Positions 16,687 through 25,122 of a stretch of 64,000 nucleotides of DNA are shown piece by piece (the stretch's first letter is position 1; each line of letters begins with the position of its first letter). The position numbers were made by a program, and so were the translations under genes. The notes beneath the pieces were generated by a model. That model was not told where the DNA came from. It was given only the letters and a program-made list of their open reading frames with translations, and did not search any database. Origin of the DNA: CAWJNF01 sp963844235 (lineage in GTDB: Bacteria > Actinomycetota > Thermoleophilia > Gaiellales > Gaiellaceae); assembly GCA_963844235.1 (NCBI GenBank), contig CAWJNF010000004.1:248001-312000 (forward strand), written 5' to 3'.

Positions 16687-17943
16687 ATGAGGGACAGGAC
16701 CTGGAGGTTCCTGGGCATCGTGGTACTCGCCGCGGCCCTATCGATCGTCGCCGCCGGCTGCGGCGGAGACGACGAGGAGGCGGCAGCGCCGCCGCCCGCA
16801 CCGCCGGCTGAACCGGCCGAGCCTCCGGCAGAGCCGCCCGCCGAGACGGGCGCGGCCGACACCGGCGCGACCGACACCGGCGCGACCGAGGCGCCCGCGA
16901 CGCCGGTGGACTGCACCGCGAGCATCGGGCTCATGGCGCCGATCACCGGTCCCGCCGCGACGATCGGCGAGGAACAGCTCAACTGGGCGAAGCTCGCCGT
17001 CGACCAGTTCAACACGGAACGCGGCACCACCTTCACCATCGTCGAAGGAGACACCCAGCTCGATCCCGCAATCGCGACGACCGTCGCGCCGCAGATGATC
17101 GAAGACGCGTCCGTGGTCGCGGTTGTCGGCCCGGCCGGTAGCCAGGAGGTCGACGCGGTCGGCCAGCTCTTCGGTGAGGCAGACATGGCGTTCATCTCGA
17201 TGTCAGCAACGGCGACTTCGCTGACGACGAGCGGCGACTACCCGACGTTCTTCCGCGTCGTCCCCCGTGACGACGATCAGGGACCGACGGTGGCCACCTA
17301 CATCGCGGAGGACATCGGCGCTACGACAGTGATGATCATCGACGACCAGAGCTCGTACTCCACCGGGCTTGCCGATGAGGCACAAACCGCCCTCGAGGCG
17401 GCAGGCGTTACCGTGTCACGTGAGTCGATCAGTCAGGATCAGACGGACTTCTCGGCGCTCGTCTCGACGATTCCGGACGACGCAGAAGTGGTGTTTCTGC
17501 CCTGGCAGCTCGCCGCCAACGCGCAGACCTTCGGCGAGCAGATGGCCGAGCAGGGCAAGACGGCCGTGATCTTCGGCTCCGACGGCCTCTTCTCGGCCGA
17601 CTTCACGATCGACGGCTCCTACGTCTCCTCGTTCGCGCCGGACATCAAGGGCATTCCCGAAGACGCAGAGCTCGTCGAGGCGTTCACGAGCGAGTACGGC
17701 GACTTCGGCACCTTCGGCCCGCCCACCTTCGAGGCGGCCAACGTCGTCATGGAGGCGATTACCCGCGTCTGCGAGGGCGGCCTGACACCGGATAGGAACA
17801 ACGTGCTCGAGGAGATGCGCAATACAGACGTTCCCCTCGGGATCCTCGGCCTGCCGATTCGGTTCGACGAGAGCGGCGACATCGTCGAGCGGCGCTTCTA
17901 CATCTTCCAGATCGAAGGCGGGGAGTACACGCTCATTCAGTAA
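16687..17943 (+). CDS. Branched-chain amino acid-type ABC transporter substrate-binding lipoprotein
   Basis: A 418-aa LivK-type periplasmic-binding protein. ATG 16687 follows AGGAGAGGAG (a TTG three bases earlier is also in frame). The signal peptide ends in lipobox VAAGC, followed by a Pro/Ala/Glu/Thr linker rich in AEPPAEPPA and a mature domain starting near CTASIGLMAPITGPAA. Type I binding-fold motifs include VVGPAGSQEVDAV and the C-terminal IFQIEGGEY. It captures amino acids, or often amides or aromatic compounds in this family, and delivers them to the Liv permeases encoded downstream. Confidence 0.92.
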   Translation: MRDRTWRFLGIVVLAAALSIVAAGCGGDDEEAAAPPPAPPAEPAEPPAEPPAETGAADTGATDTGATEAPATPVDCTASIGLMAPITGPAATIGEEQLNWAKLAVDQFNTERGTTFTIVEGDTQLDPAIATTVAPQMIEDASVVAVVGPAGSQEVDAVGQLFGEADMAFISMSATATSLTTSGDYPTFFRVVPRDDDQGPTVATYIAEDIGATTVMIIDDQSSYSTGLADEAQTALEAAGVTVSRESISQDQTDFSALVSTIPDDAEVVFLPWQLAANAQTFGEQMAEQGKTAVIFGSDGLFSADFTIDGSYVSSFAPDIKGIPEDAELVEAFTSEYGDFGTFGPPTFEAANVVMEAITRVCEGGLTPDRNNVLEEMRNTDVPLGILGLPIRFDESGDIVERRFYIFQIEGGEYTLIQ

Positions 17944-17971
17944 CTCCCTGACCGCCACCACGATCCTCGAC

Positions 17972-18003
17972 GCCGTGCGGCCCCTTCTCAGGGGCCGCAC
18001 GGC
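17972..18003 (+). terminator. Intra-operon hairpin between the binding protein and livH
   Basis: GCCGTGCGGCCCC, 6-base loop TTCTCA, and the exact reverse complement make a 13-bp GC-rich stem 28 bp after the livK-type stop codon. No T-run follows. Such hairpins commonly protect or partly terminate the transcript so that more binding protein than permease is made; that role is inference. Confidence 0.55.
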
Positions 18004-18024
18004 TCAGTAGGCTCGGGCTCCCCC

Positions 18025-18942
18025 GTGGACTTCTTCGTTCAGCAGCTCGTGAACGGCCTGACGCTCGGCAGCGTCTACGCGCTGATCGCGCTCGGCTACT
18101 CGATGGTCTACGGGATCCTCAAGCTCCTGAACTTCGCCCACGGCGAGGTCTACATGATCGGCGCCTTCATCGGCTACGGCGTGCTCACCGCGCTCGGCGG
18201 CGCCGTCGATCCGATCCTCCCCGTCGGCATCGTCCTCCTCCTCATGTTCCTGGCCTCGATGCTCGGCTCCGGGCTGCTCGGGGTCACGATCGAGCGCTTC
18301 GCCTACCGTCCGCTTCGCGACTCGCCTCGTATCGCGCCGCTGATCAGCGCGATCGGCGTCTCGTTCTTCCTCCAGGCCTCGGCGCTGCTGCTGTTCTCGG
18401 CGGACTTCCGCACCTACCAGACACCCGAGCTGGTCAGCCCGACGACCGGGATCGACGCCGGCCCCCTGCGGATCTCGCTGATCCGGATCATCGTCATCGT
18501 GTCGGCGTTCACGCTCATGATCGCGCTGACCCTCTTCGTCGGGCGCACGAGGCTCGGCAAGGCGATGCGGGCGACGTCGTACGACCGCGAGGCCGCGGCG
18601 ATGATGGGGATCGACGTGGACAGGGTGATCGTGATCACGTTCCTGATCGGATCGGCGCTCGCCGGCGCCGCGGGTGTGATGACGGGGCTCGTCTTCGGCC
18701 GCATCTACCACTTCATGGGGTTCGTCGCGGGCCTCAAGGGCTTCACCGCCGCCGTCATCGGCGGCATCGGCTCGATCCCGGGCGCCATGCTCGGCGGGCT
18801 CGTGATCGGGTTCGCCGAGTCCTTCACGGCGGCGTACATCTCTTCCACCTACCAGAACCTGATCGTGTTCGGAATCCTGATCGTCGTCCTGCTCGTCCGG
18901 CCTTCCGGCCTGCTCGGCTCCGCGACCATCACGAAGGTGTAG
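18025..18942 (+). CDS. livH: Branched-chain amino acid ABC transporter permease LivH
   Basis: A 305-aa permease with about eight membrane segments. QLVNGLTLGSVYALIALGYS at the N-terminus and LNFAHGEVYM are the hallmark LivH sequences; the ATPase-contact loop is REAAAMMGIDVDRV. The start is GTG 18025, 21 bp after the intergenic hairpin. It pairs with LivM. The end region VLLVRPSGLLG is typical. Confidence 0.95.
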   Translation: MDFFVQQLVNGLTLGSVYALIALGYSMVYGILKLLNFAHGEVYMIGAFIGYGVLTALGGAVDPILPVGIVLLLMFLASMLGSGLLGVTIERFAYRPLRDSPRIAPLISAIGVSFFLQASALLLFSADFRTYQTPELVSPTTGIDAGPLRISLIRIIVIVSAFTLMIALTLFVGRTRLGKAMRATSYDREAAAMMGIDVDRVIVITFLIGSALAGAAGVMTGLVFGRIYHFMGFVAGLKGFTAAVIGGIGSIPGAMLGGLVIGFAESFTAAYISSTYQNLIVFGILIVVLLVRPSGLLGSATITKV

Positions 18943-18948
18943 GTAGTT

Positions 18949-20385
18949 GTGCCCAAGGTAGGTACCGACGAGTGGGTCGCCCAGATCGAGGGACGGGTCG
19001 ACCGCTACGGCGGCCGCGCCGGGCCGCTGCTGCGCGCGTGGGATCGGACCACCATGCAGCACAGATTCGCGCTCTTCCTCGTCATCGCCGCGGCGTTCCC
19101 CTTCGTGACCAGCTCGGACTACCACGTGCGCATCGCCATCAACGTGCTCCTGCTGGCCATGCTGGCGGTCGGGCTCAACATCGTCGTCGGCTGGGCTGGC
19201 CTGCTCGACCTCGGATACGTGGCGTTCTACGGTTTCGGGGCGTACGCGTACGCCTGGGTCTCGTCGGACCACTTCGACCTCCACTGGCCGACGGTGCCGA
19301 CGATGCTCGCGGTCACGGCCATGACGGCGCTGCTCGGCCTCCTGGTCGGCCTCCCCTCGCGTCGCCTGACAGGCGACTACCTTGCGATCGTCACGCTCTT
19401 CTTCGCCCAGATTTTCTACGAGCTGACGATCAACCTCGACCGGATCAACGTCCCCTGGTCCGACCGGACGCTGAACCTCACCGGCGGGCCGAACGGCATC
19501 CCCGGTATCGACGACATGGTCATCTTCGGCATCGACCTCACGAGCTTCCAGGACTACTACTTCCTGCTCCTGATCCTGCTCGCCGTCGTCGTCGTCCTCC
19601 TGCACCGCCTCAACCAGGCGAGGACCGGGCGCGCGTTCCGGGCGATCCGCGAGGACCCGCTCGCCGCCGAGCTGATGACCATTCCCATCAACTGGCTGAA
19701 GCTGCTCGCGTTCTCGATGGGAGCCGCCGTCGCCGGCCTCACCGGCACCGTGTTCGCGGCCGTGCAGACCGGCACGTTCCCCCAGAACTTCCAGGTGATG
19801 CTCCTGATCATGGTCTATGCGGCCTTGGTCCTCGGTGGCTTGGGGAGCATCCCAGGTGCGATCCTCGGCGCTGTCATCGTGGCGTCGGTGCCGGAGATCC
19901 TGCGCACGCCCGACAGCGCGCGGTGGCTCTTCTATGGCGGTATTGCGATCGGGCTCCTCTGGTACGTCCGCCCGTGGGTCCGGCTCGCCGCGGTGGTGGC
20001 CGGGGCGATCGCGATCGGATTCGTCGTGCACGCCATCGTGGGCGCGGGCTGGCCGGACGCCGTGGGCGGCGAGGTCTCGACCGGCGGTGTGATCGCATCG
20101 GGGATCGACGGGTGGGTTGTCTTCCCCGCCGAGACGCAGACGATGGTCGGCAACTTCGCCTTCGTCGCCCTGGTCGCGGCGGTGCTCGCGCTCACGCGCC
20201 TCGCGGGCTGGTACCGCGCCGCGCTCATGGCGCCCACTCTGTACCTCGCCGCGTTCGTATGGGAGACCCGGCTCGTCGAGCAACCGAGCGTTACGCGCCA
20301 ACTTCTGTTCGGGGCGCTGCTCGTCGTGATGATGGCGGCACGCCCGCACGGCATCCTCGGGAGGCCGCGGGTGGAGGCCGTCTGA
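18949..20385 (+). CDS. livM: Branched-chain amino acid ABC transporter permease LivM, with extra membrane segments
   Basis: A 478-aa permease, clearly longer than the usual 300-360 aa. The conserved core runs from NIVVGWAGLLDLGYVAFYGF through the ATPase-contact loop IREDPLAAELM to GGLGSIPGAILGA. After the core an additional 120-130 residues with several hydrophobic stretches are inserted (from about AVVAGAIAIGFVVHAIVG to LYLAAFVWETR) before the normal last helix and ending ARPHGILGRP. GTG 18949 is 6 bp after livH. The stop overlaps the livG start (TGATG). Confidence 0.92.
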   Translation: MPKVGTDEWVAQIEGRVDRYGGRAGPLLRAWDRTTMQHRFALFLVIAAAFPFVTSSDYHVRIAINVLLLAMLAVGLNIVVGWAGLLDLGYVAFYGFGAYAYAWVSSDHFDLHWPTVPTMLAVTAMTALLGLLVGLPSRRLTGDYLAIVTLFFAQIFYELTINLDRINVPWSDRTLNLTGGPNGIPGIDDMVIFGIDLTSFQDYYFLLLILLAVVVVLLHRLNQARTGRAFRAIREDPLAAELMTIPINWLKLLAFSMGAAVAGLTGTVFAAVQTGTFPQNFQVMLLIMVYAALVLGGLGSIPGAILGAVIVASVPEILRTPDSARWLFYGGIAIGLLWYVRPWVRLAAVVAGAIAIGFVVHAIVGAGWPDAVGGEVSTGGVIASGIDGWVVFPAETQTMVGNFAFVALVAAVLALTRLAGWYRAALMAPTLYLAAFVWETRLVEQPSVTRQLLFGALLVVMMAARPHGILGRPRVEAV

Positions 20386-21173
20386 TGGCGCCGCTGCTCG
20401 AGCTGCGCGAGGTGCGGAAGGGTTTCGGGGGGCTCGCGGTCATCCAGCGTCTCGACCTCGCAGTCGAAGAAGGCGAGATCGTGAGCGTGATCGGGCCGAA
20501 CGGCGCCGGCAAGACGACCCTCTTCAACCTCATCACCGGCGTCTACCCACCGGATGGAGGGGACATCCTCCTGGACGGGGCGAGCGTCCTCGGGATAGAG
20601 CCGCACGTGATTGCGAGGCGCGGCATCGCCCGCACCTTCCAGACCCTTAGGTTGTTCCTCAACATGTCCGTGAAGGAGAACGTGATGGCTGCTGCCTACG
20701 GCCACACGAAGTCTCGCCCCTGGCAGTCGATGCTCCGGACGCCGGCTTCCCGCCGAGAAGAGCGGGAGACCTCCGAGCTTGCGGACGACCTCCTCGCGTT
20801 CTTCGGGACGCGCCTGCAGGGCTATCGTCACGATCAGCCGGCGTACAGCCTTTCGTACGCCAACCGCCGCCGGCTCGAGATTGCCCGGGCGATGGCGACG
20901 CAGCCCCGGCTGCTCCTGCTCGACGAGCCTGCCGCGGGGATGAACCCCAACGAGACGCTCGAGATCACCGAGCTGATCGGCCGCCTGCGCCAGGAGCGCG
21001 GCTACACGATCCTCGTGATCGAGCACGACATGCACGTGGTCGAGGGCATCTCGGACCGCGTGGTCGCTCTCGACCACGGCGAGAAGATCGCGGAGGGCAC
21101 GTTCGAGTCCGTCGCGACCGACCCGCGCGTGGTCGAGGCCTATCTCGGCTACGGCGCGACGGACGCCTCCTGA
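20385..21173 (+). CDS. livG: Branched-chain amino acid ABC transporter ATP-binding protein LivG
   Basis: A 262-aa ABC ATPase. Walker A is GPNGAGKTT, the Q-loop region is RTFQTLRLF, the signature is YSLSYANRRRLEIARAM (LSYAN replaces LSYGQ, common variation in LivG), Walker B is LLLLDEPAAGMNP and the switch His is in VIEHDM. AGMNP(N)E and the C-terminal long segment identify LivG rather than LivF. Start and stop overlap both neighbours, so the four-gene set is tightly coupled. Confidence 0.95.
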   Translation: MAPLLELREVRKGFGGLAVIQRLDLAVEEGEIVSVIGPNGAGKTTLFNLITGVYPPDGGDILLDGASVLGIEPHVIARRGIARTFQTLRLFLNMSVKENVMAAAYGHTKSRPWQSMLRTPASRREERETSELADDLLAFFGTRLQGYRHDQPAYSLSYANRRRLEIARAMATQPRLLLLDEPAAGMNPNETLEITELIGRLRQERGYTILVIEHDMHVVEGISDRVVALDHGEKIAEGTFESVATDPRVVEAYLGYGATDAS

Positions 21174-21871
21174 TGCTCGAGCTCGACGGCGTCACCACGT
21201 ACTACGGCCAGATCCAGATCCTCCAGGGCATCTCGCTCCAGGTCGGCGAGGGCGAGCTAGTCTGCCTCCTCGGCGGAAACGCCTCGGGAAAGTCGACGAC
21301 GCTCAAGACCATCCTCGGCATCGTCCAGCCGAGAAGTGGACGCGTCCTGTTCCGGGGCGAGGACGTGACCGCGTGTTCGACGAGCTTCCGCGTCGGCCGC
21401 GGCATGGCGATCGTCCCGGAGAACCGGCGCGTCTTCGCGCCGATGACCGTGCTCGAGAATCTCGAGATGGGCGCGTACCTGCGCAAGGGCCCGAGCACGG
21501 AGGATCTCGAGCGCGTCTACGGATTGTTCCCCCGCCTCCACGAGCGACGATCGCAGCTCGCCGGAACGCTCTCCGGCGGGGAGCAGCAGATGCTCGCCAT
21601 GGGCCGAGCGCTGATGGCCCGTCCGGAGCTCCTGCTCATGGACGAGCCGTCCATGGGCCTCGCCCCCATCCTCGTCGAGCAGAACTTCCAGCTCATCAAA
21701 GAGGTGAACGAGAGCGGCGTCACCGTGCTGGTTGTCGAGCAGAATGCCAACATGGCGCTCTCGATCGCAGACCGCGGCTACGTGCTGCAGACCGGACGTA
21801 TCGTGCTCGCCGACAAGGCCTCCGCCCTGCTCCGCAACGAGGATCTGAAGAAGGCGTATCTTGGGCGCTGA
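21173..21871 (+). CDS. livF: Branched-chain amino acid ABC transporter ATP-binding protein LivF
   Basis: A 232-aa ABC ATPase. Walker A is GGNASGKST, the signature is TLSGGEQQMLAMGRALM, Walker B is LLLMDEPSMGLAP and the switch region VEQNANMALSIADRGYVL is the LivF type. It completes the livK-H-M-G-F set. The Ala-Ser in Walker A in place of Gly-Ala is within normal variation. Its last 11 bp overlap the aminotransferase gene. Confidence 0.95.
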   Translation: MLELDGVTTYYGQIQILQGISLQVGEGELVCLLGGNASGKSTTLKTILGIVQPRSGRVLFRGEDVTACSTSFRVGRGMAIVPENRRVFAPMTVLENLEMGAYLRKGPSTEDLERVYGLFPRLHERRSQLAGTLSGGEQQMLAMGRALMARPELLLMDEPSMGLAPILVEQNFQLIKEVNESGVTVLVVEQNANMALSIADRGYVLQTGRIVLADKASALLRNEDLKKAYLGR

Positions 21872-23027
21872 ACGAATCCCCGGCGCCGACCTCCCGGGCC
21901 GGATCCGGCACCGCTTCCCGATCTTCGAGCGGCTCGTCTACGTCAACAGCTGCTCGCAGGGCGCGCTCTCCGACGCAGTAAGAGACGCCTACGCCGGCTA
22001 CCTGGACGACTGGGACGAGAGGGGCGCGCCCTGGGACTACTGGGTCGAGCGGGCCGAAGCCGCGCGGGCGAGCTTCGCCGACCTCGTGGGCGCCGACCCC
22101 GACGAGATCGCCGTGACGACCTCGGTCTCGGCCGGGGTCAGCGCGCTCCTGTCCGGCATCCCGTTCGACGGCAACAGAGCGAAGATCGTCGTCAGCGACT
22201 TCGAGTTTCCCACCATCGGCCAGATCACGCATGCCCAGGAGCTCCTCGGCCGCCGAGTTGTCCACGTGCCGGCGGCACCGGACTCGACCATCCCGCTCGA
22301 GCGGTTCGAGGAGGCGATCGACGAGGACACGGCGCTGGTCTGCGTGACGGCAGTCTGCTACCGCAACGGCAGCCGCCTCGACCTCGAGGGCGTCATCCGC
22401 CTCGCCCACGAACGGGGGGCGCTCGTGCTCGTGGACGCCTATCAGGCCGTCGGAGCGCTTCCGATCGACGTGCGCGCCCTGGACTGTGACTTTCTCGCCG
22501 CGGGTGCTCTCAAGTACCTCCTGGGCTCGGCCGGGCTCGCGTTCCTGTACTGCCGCAGCGATCTCGTCGAGCGCATCGTTCCGACTCAGACGGGCTGGTT
22601 CGCGGACCGCGACATCTTCGACATGGACATCCACGACTACTCCCCGGCCCCCACAGCGCGTCGCTTCGAGGCGGGGACGCCGCCGGTTCCCTCGATCTAC
22701 GCTGCGATCGCCGGCATGGAGCTCATGAGGGAGGTCGGGATCGAGGAGACCGCGGCCCACGTCCGGGAGCTGACGGGCCTGCTGATCGAGGGCGTCGAGG
22801 AGGAGCTCGGCGGCAGGGTGGTCACCCCGCGCGACCCGACCCGCCGCGGGCCGCTCGTCGCCGTCGCGTCGAGCGACGATCGGGCGCTCGTGGCCGCGCT
22901 CGAGCGGGAGGGGATCGTGACCTCGTGCCGCGACGGCAACCTCCGGGTCTCACCGCACTGCTACAACACCCGCGAGGACATCGAAGCGGTGCTCGCGGCG
23001 CTCTCCCGCAACCGCGACCTGCTCTAA
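21861..23027 (+). CDS. Class V aminotransferase family PLP-dependent enzyme
   Basis: A 388-aa fold-type I enzyme of the IscS/kynureninase/serine-glyoxylate group. The PLP lysine is Lys218 in GALKYLLG, and the ring-stacking and phosphate-binding segments appear as SVSAGVSALLSG and VDAYQAVGALPID. The first plausible start is TTG 21861, inside livF, since no ATG or GTG precedes the conserved N-terminus (FPIFERLVYVNSCSQG). Co-transcription with a Liv-type importer suggests it acts on the imported amino compound. Whether it is a transaminase, lyase or epimerase is not decided. Confidence 0.87.
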   Translation: MGAERIPGADLPGRIRHRFPIFERLVYVNSCSQGALSDAVRDAYAGYLDDWDERGAPWDYWVERAEAARASFADLVGADPDEIAVTTSVSAGVSALLSGIPFDGNRAKIVVSDFEFPTIGQITHAQELLGRRVVHVPAAPDSTIPLERFEEAIDEDTALVCVTAVCYRNGSRLDLEGVIRLAHERGALVLVDAYQAVGALPIDVRALDCDFLAAGALKYLLGSAGLAFLYCRSDLVERIVPTQTGWFADRDIFDMDIHDYSPAPTARRFEAGTPPVPSIYAAIAGMELMREVGIEETAAHVRELTGLLIEGVEEELGGRVVTPRDPTRRGPLVAVASSDDRALVAALEREGIVTSCRDGNLRVSPHCYNTREDIEAVLAALSRNRDLL

Positions 23028-23085
23028 CCGACGACGGTGCTGGCGACCGTATCCTGACCGGAAAGGGCCGCGTTCAGGTCCCGCT

Positions 23086-23541
23086 CTACGCCTGGCTCTG
23101 GAGCGTGGCCGTCACCGTGACGGACGCGCTCGCGCGGATCAGGTGGGAGAACGGGCAGCCCGCGTCCGCGTTTTCGGCGAGTGCCGCGAAGGTCTCCTGA
23201 CTCACGTCCGCGACCTGACCGCGGGCCTCGATTGCCGAAGCGACGATGCGGTGCCCGGCGCCCTCGACCTCGTCCATCGTGATCGTGCAGCGCACGTCGA
23301 GCCGTGCAGGCGGTGTGCCTGCCTCCGTTAGCTCGGAGACGAGCGACATCGCGAAGCACCCGGCATGGGCTGCCGCCAGGAGCTCCTCCGGGCTCGTCTC
23401 CCGCTCGGCAGCGCCGATCCGGGTGGGAAGGGAGTACGGCAGGGCCGTGAAGGCTCCCGACGTTGCCGCCGTCATCGCGCCGGCGCCCCGGGCCAGGTTT
23501 CCGCCCCAGGTGACATCCGCCTCCCTGACGATGCGAGGCAT
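23086..23541 (-). CDS. OsmC/Ohr family peroxiredoxin-like protein
   Basis: A 151-aa OsmC-fold protein. The two reactive cysteines are in HAGCFAM and DAGCPFS, and the catalytic Arg is probably in the N-terminal MPRIVREADV region or LPYSLPTR. These proteins reduce organic hydroperoxides using lipoyl or thiol donors. The ATG overlaps the stop of the upstream cupin gene, so it is the last gene of a minus-strand run. A shadow frame upstream is ignored. Confidence 0.9.
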   Translation of the reverse strand: MPRIVREADVTWGGNLARGAGAMTAATSGAFTALPYSLPTRIGAAERETSPEELLAAAHAGCFAMSLVSELTEAGTPPARLDVRCTITMDEVEGAGHRIVASAIEARGQVADVSQETFAALAENADAGCPFSHLIRASASVTVTATLQSQA

Positions 23542-24287
23542 CAGTCCTCGCCCTCGGTGACGTAGTGGACGCCAGGGCTGCCCGAGGGGTAGAAGACGCC
23601 CATCACGCGCATGACCCTGATGCCCGAGTTCTCGAGGCAGTGCGAGACGCCGCGTGGGAAGAAGATGCACGTCCCTGCTCGCACGGGCTCCTCGATGTCG
23701 CCCATGTGGATGACACCCTCACCGGCGACGATGTAGGCGACCTCGTCGTACTCGTGCATGTGCATAGGCGCCCGGCTCGGCTGCACGAGCCCCACGAACT
23801 GCGTGACGTCGAGGGAACCCATGTCCTCGTTTACGAGGTAACGGAACTCCCGCGGCCCGCCGACCGGGATCGTCGGCTGATCGGCGAAGCGCACGGTGAT
23901 CTTCCGGTCCCGTGCCAGGTCTTCGGGACGTCGCTCGATCGGTGTGAGCACCGAGACGACGACGAGCTCGTCCGGGCCCGGGTTGGCGATCTCGTAGCTG
24001 TCCTCGGGCAGGACGTAGACGCCGGTATCCGGCTCGAGCATGCGCTCCCCGTGGAGATGGAGCGTGCCGGCTCCGGATACGCCGTAGAGGATCTCCTGGA
24101 TGCCTGCACCGGGTGTGCGCGACCTCGAGCGGCCGGGGGCGAAGCGCAGGAGGCGCTGCACGAGGCGATCCGAGCCTCTGGATGCGTCGATGGTCACCTG
24201 GGTGGCGACGGTATCCCCCTCCTCTGCGACCGGCTCGACCTCGTCGACGTCCACGACGTACCCGGTCTTCAATGCACCCTCGGCCAT
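23541..24287 (-). CDS. Bicupin protein, (S)-ureidoglycine aminohydrolase-like
   Basis: A 248-aa protein with two cupin barrels. The second carries the metal-site motif: HMHEYDEVAYIVAGEG (His-x-His, Glu) and the closing His in FFPRGVSHCLEN. The first (PGAGIQEILYGVSGAG to VLPEDSYEIANPG) lacks the histidines. This arrangement, one active and one degenerate cupin, is typical of ureidoglycine aminohydrolases (AllE/YlbA) and related sugar-locus bicupins. No other allantoin genes are present, so I keep a general call. The SD AAGGGAG precedes the ATG. Confidence 0.8.
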   Translation of the reverse strand: MAEGALKTGYVVDVDEVEPVAEEGDTVATQVTIDASRGSDRLVQRLLRFAPGRSRSRTPGAGIQEILYGVSGAGTLHLHGERMLEPDTGVYVLPEDSYEIANPGPDELVVVSVLTPIERRPEDLARDRKITVRFADQPTIPVGGPREFRYLVNEDMGSLDVTQFVGLVQPSRAPMHMHEYDEVAYIVAGEGVIHMGDIEEPVRAGTCIFFPRGVSHCLENSGIRVMRVMGVFYPSGSPGVHYVTEGED

Positions 24288-24362
24288 CGAGACTCCCTTC
24301 GTCGTTCGATGCGATGCGACGGGACCGATCGTAGCCGCCGTCCGCCGTCCGGATCGACGGCC

Positions 24363-25121
24363 CTACGGAATAGCGCGGATGTAGCCGCCGTCGACCTGGA
24401 CGGCGGCGCCGGTGACGTACGAGGCCGCCGGGGAGAGCAGGAACGCTGCCACGCGGCCGAACTCGGCGACGTCGCCGTAGCGGCCCATCGCGATCTCCCC
24501 CTCGTGCACGCGCCGCTCGTCCTCGTAGGCGCGGCCTGTGCGCTCGGCCCGGACGCTGTCCAGGTAGCGGACGCGCTCGGTGTCGATCCGGCCGGGGACA
24601 ATCGAGTTGACCCGCACCTTCGGGGCAAGCTCGAGCGCCAGGCACTTGACCAGCGCCGTCACACCGGGACGGAGGACGTTGGACGTGTCGAGCCCGCCGA
24701 TAGGAACCCGGGCCGAGGAGGACGTGACGAAGAGGATCGAAGCGGCCTCGGAGAGCTGCGGCCGTAGCGCCCGGATGAGGCGGATCGGATTGCCGATCAG
24801 CGAACGGTAGGCGCCGTCCCACTGGTCGTCCGAGAGGTCGAGCGCGAGCCCCGGCGGCGGGCCTCCCGTGTTGACCAGCAGCCCGTCGAGGCCGCCCAGG
24901 CTCGACGCCGCGGCGACGACGGTGTCGACCCCCTCGGCCGTCGCGAGATCGGCAGGGCAGGCCGTAGCGCGCGCGCCGAGCTCGGCGGCGGCGGCGGCCG
25001 GGTCGCGTGACACGACGAGAACGTGCGCACCCTCGGCGACGAGCTCATCCGCGATTGCCCGGCCGAGCCCCTTGCTCGCCCCGCCCAGGACGAACTGCTT
25101 GCCGTCGAGACCGAGATCCAT
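24363..25121 (-). CDS. Atypical SDR family protein lacking the Tyr-x-x-x-Lys motif
   Basis: A 252-aa short-chain dehydrogenase fold. The nucleotide loop GGASKGLGRAI is normal, NTGG replaces NNAG, and after the catalytic-serine strand FVTSSSAR the region that should read YxxxK reads LDTSNVLRPG. Tyr and Lys are both absent. A group of SDRs with this SN(x)LRPG pattern is known to me, so this is a subfamily trait rather than damage; some may still bind NAD(P) or act on unusual substrates. It starts 1 bp after the epimerase-like gene stops, in the same operon. Confidence 0.85.
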   Translation of the reverse strand: MDLGLDGKQFVLGGASKGLGRAIADELVAEGAHVLVVSRDPAAAAAELGARATACPADLATAEGVDTVVAAASSLGGLDGLLVNTGGPPPGLALDLSDDQWDGAYRSLIGNPIRLIRALRPQLSEAASILFVTSSSARVPIGGLDTSNVLRPGVTALVKCLALELAPKVRVNSIVPGRIDTERVRYLDSVRAERTGRAYEDERRVHEGEIAMGRYGDVAEFGRVAAFLLSPAASYVTGAAVQVDGGYIRAIP

Positions 25122-25122
25122 C

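Noticed and set aside
18004..20349. 781-codon minus-strand open frame across livH and livM
   Set aside because: It is antisense to two clear permeases; its Arg/Asp/His-rich translation is the usual shadow of high-GC coding sequence.
24363..25121. Atypical SDR as a damaged gene
   Set aside because: Frame, length and all other motifs are intact, and the replacement pattern matches a known SDR subgroup.
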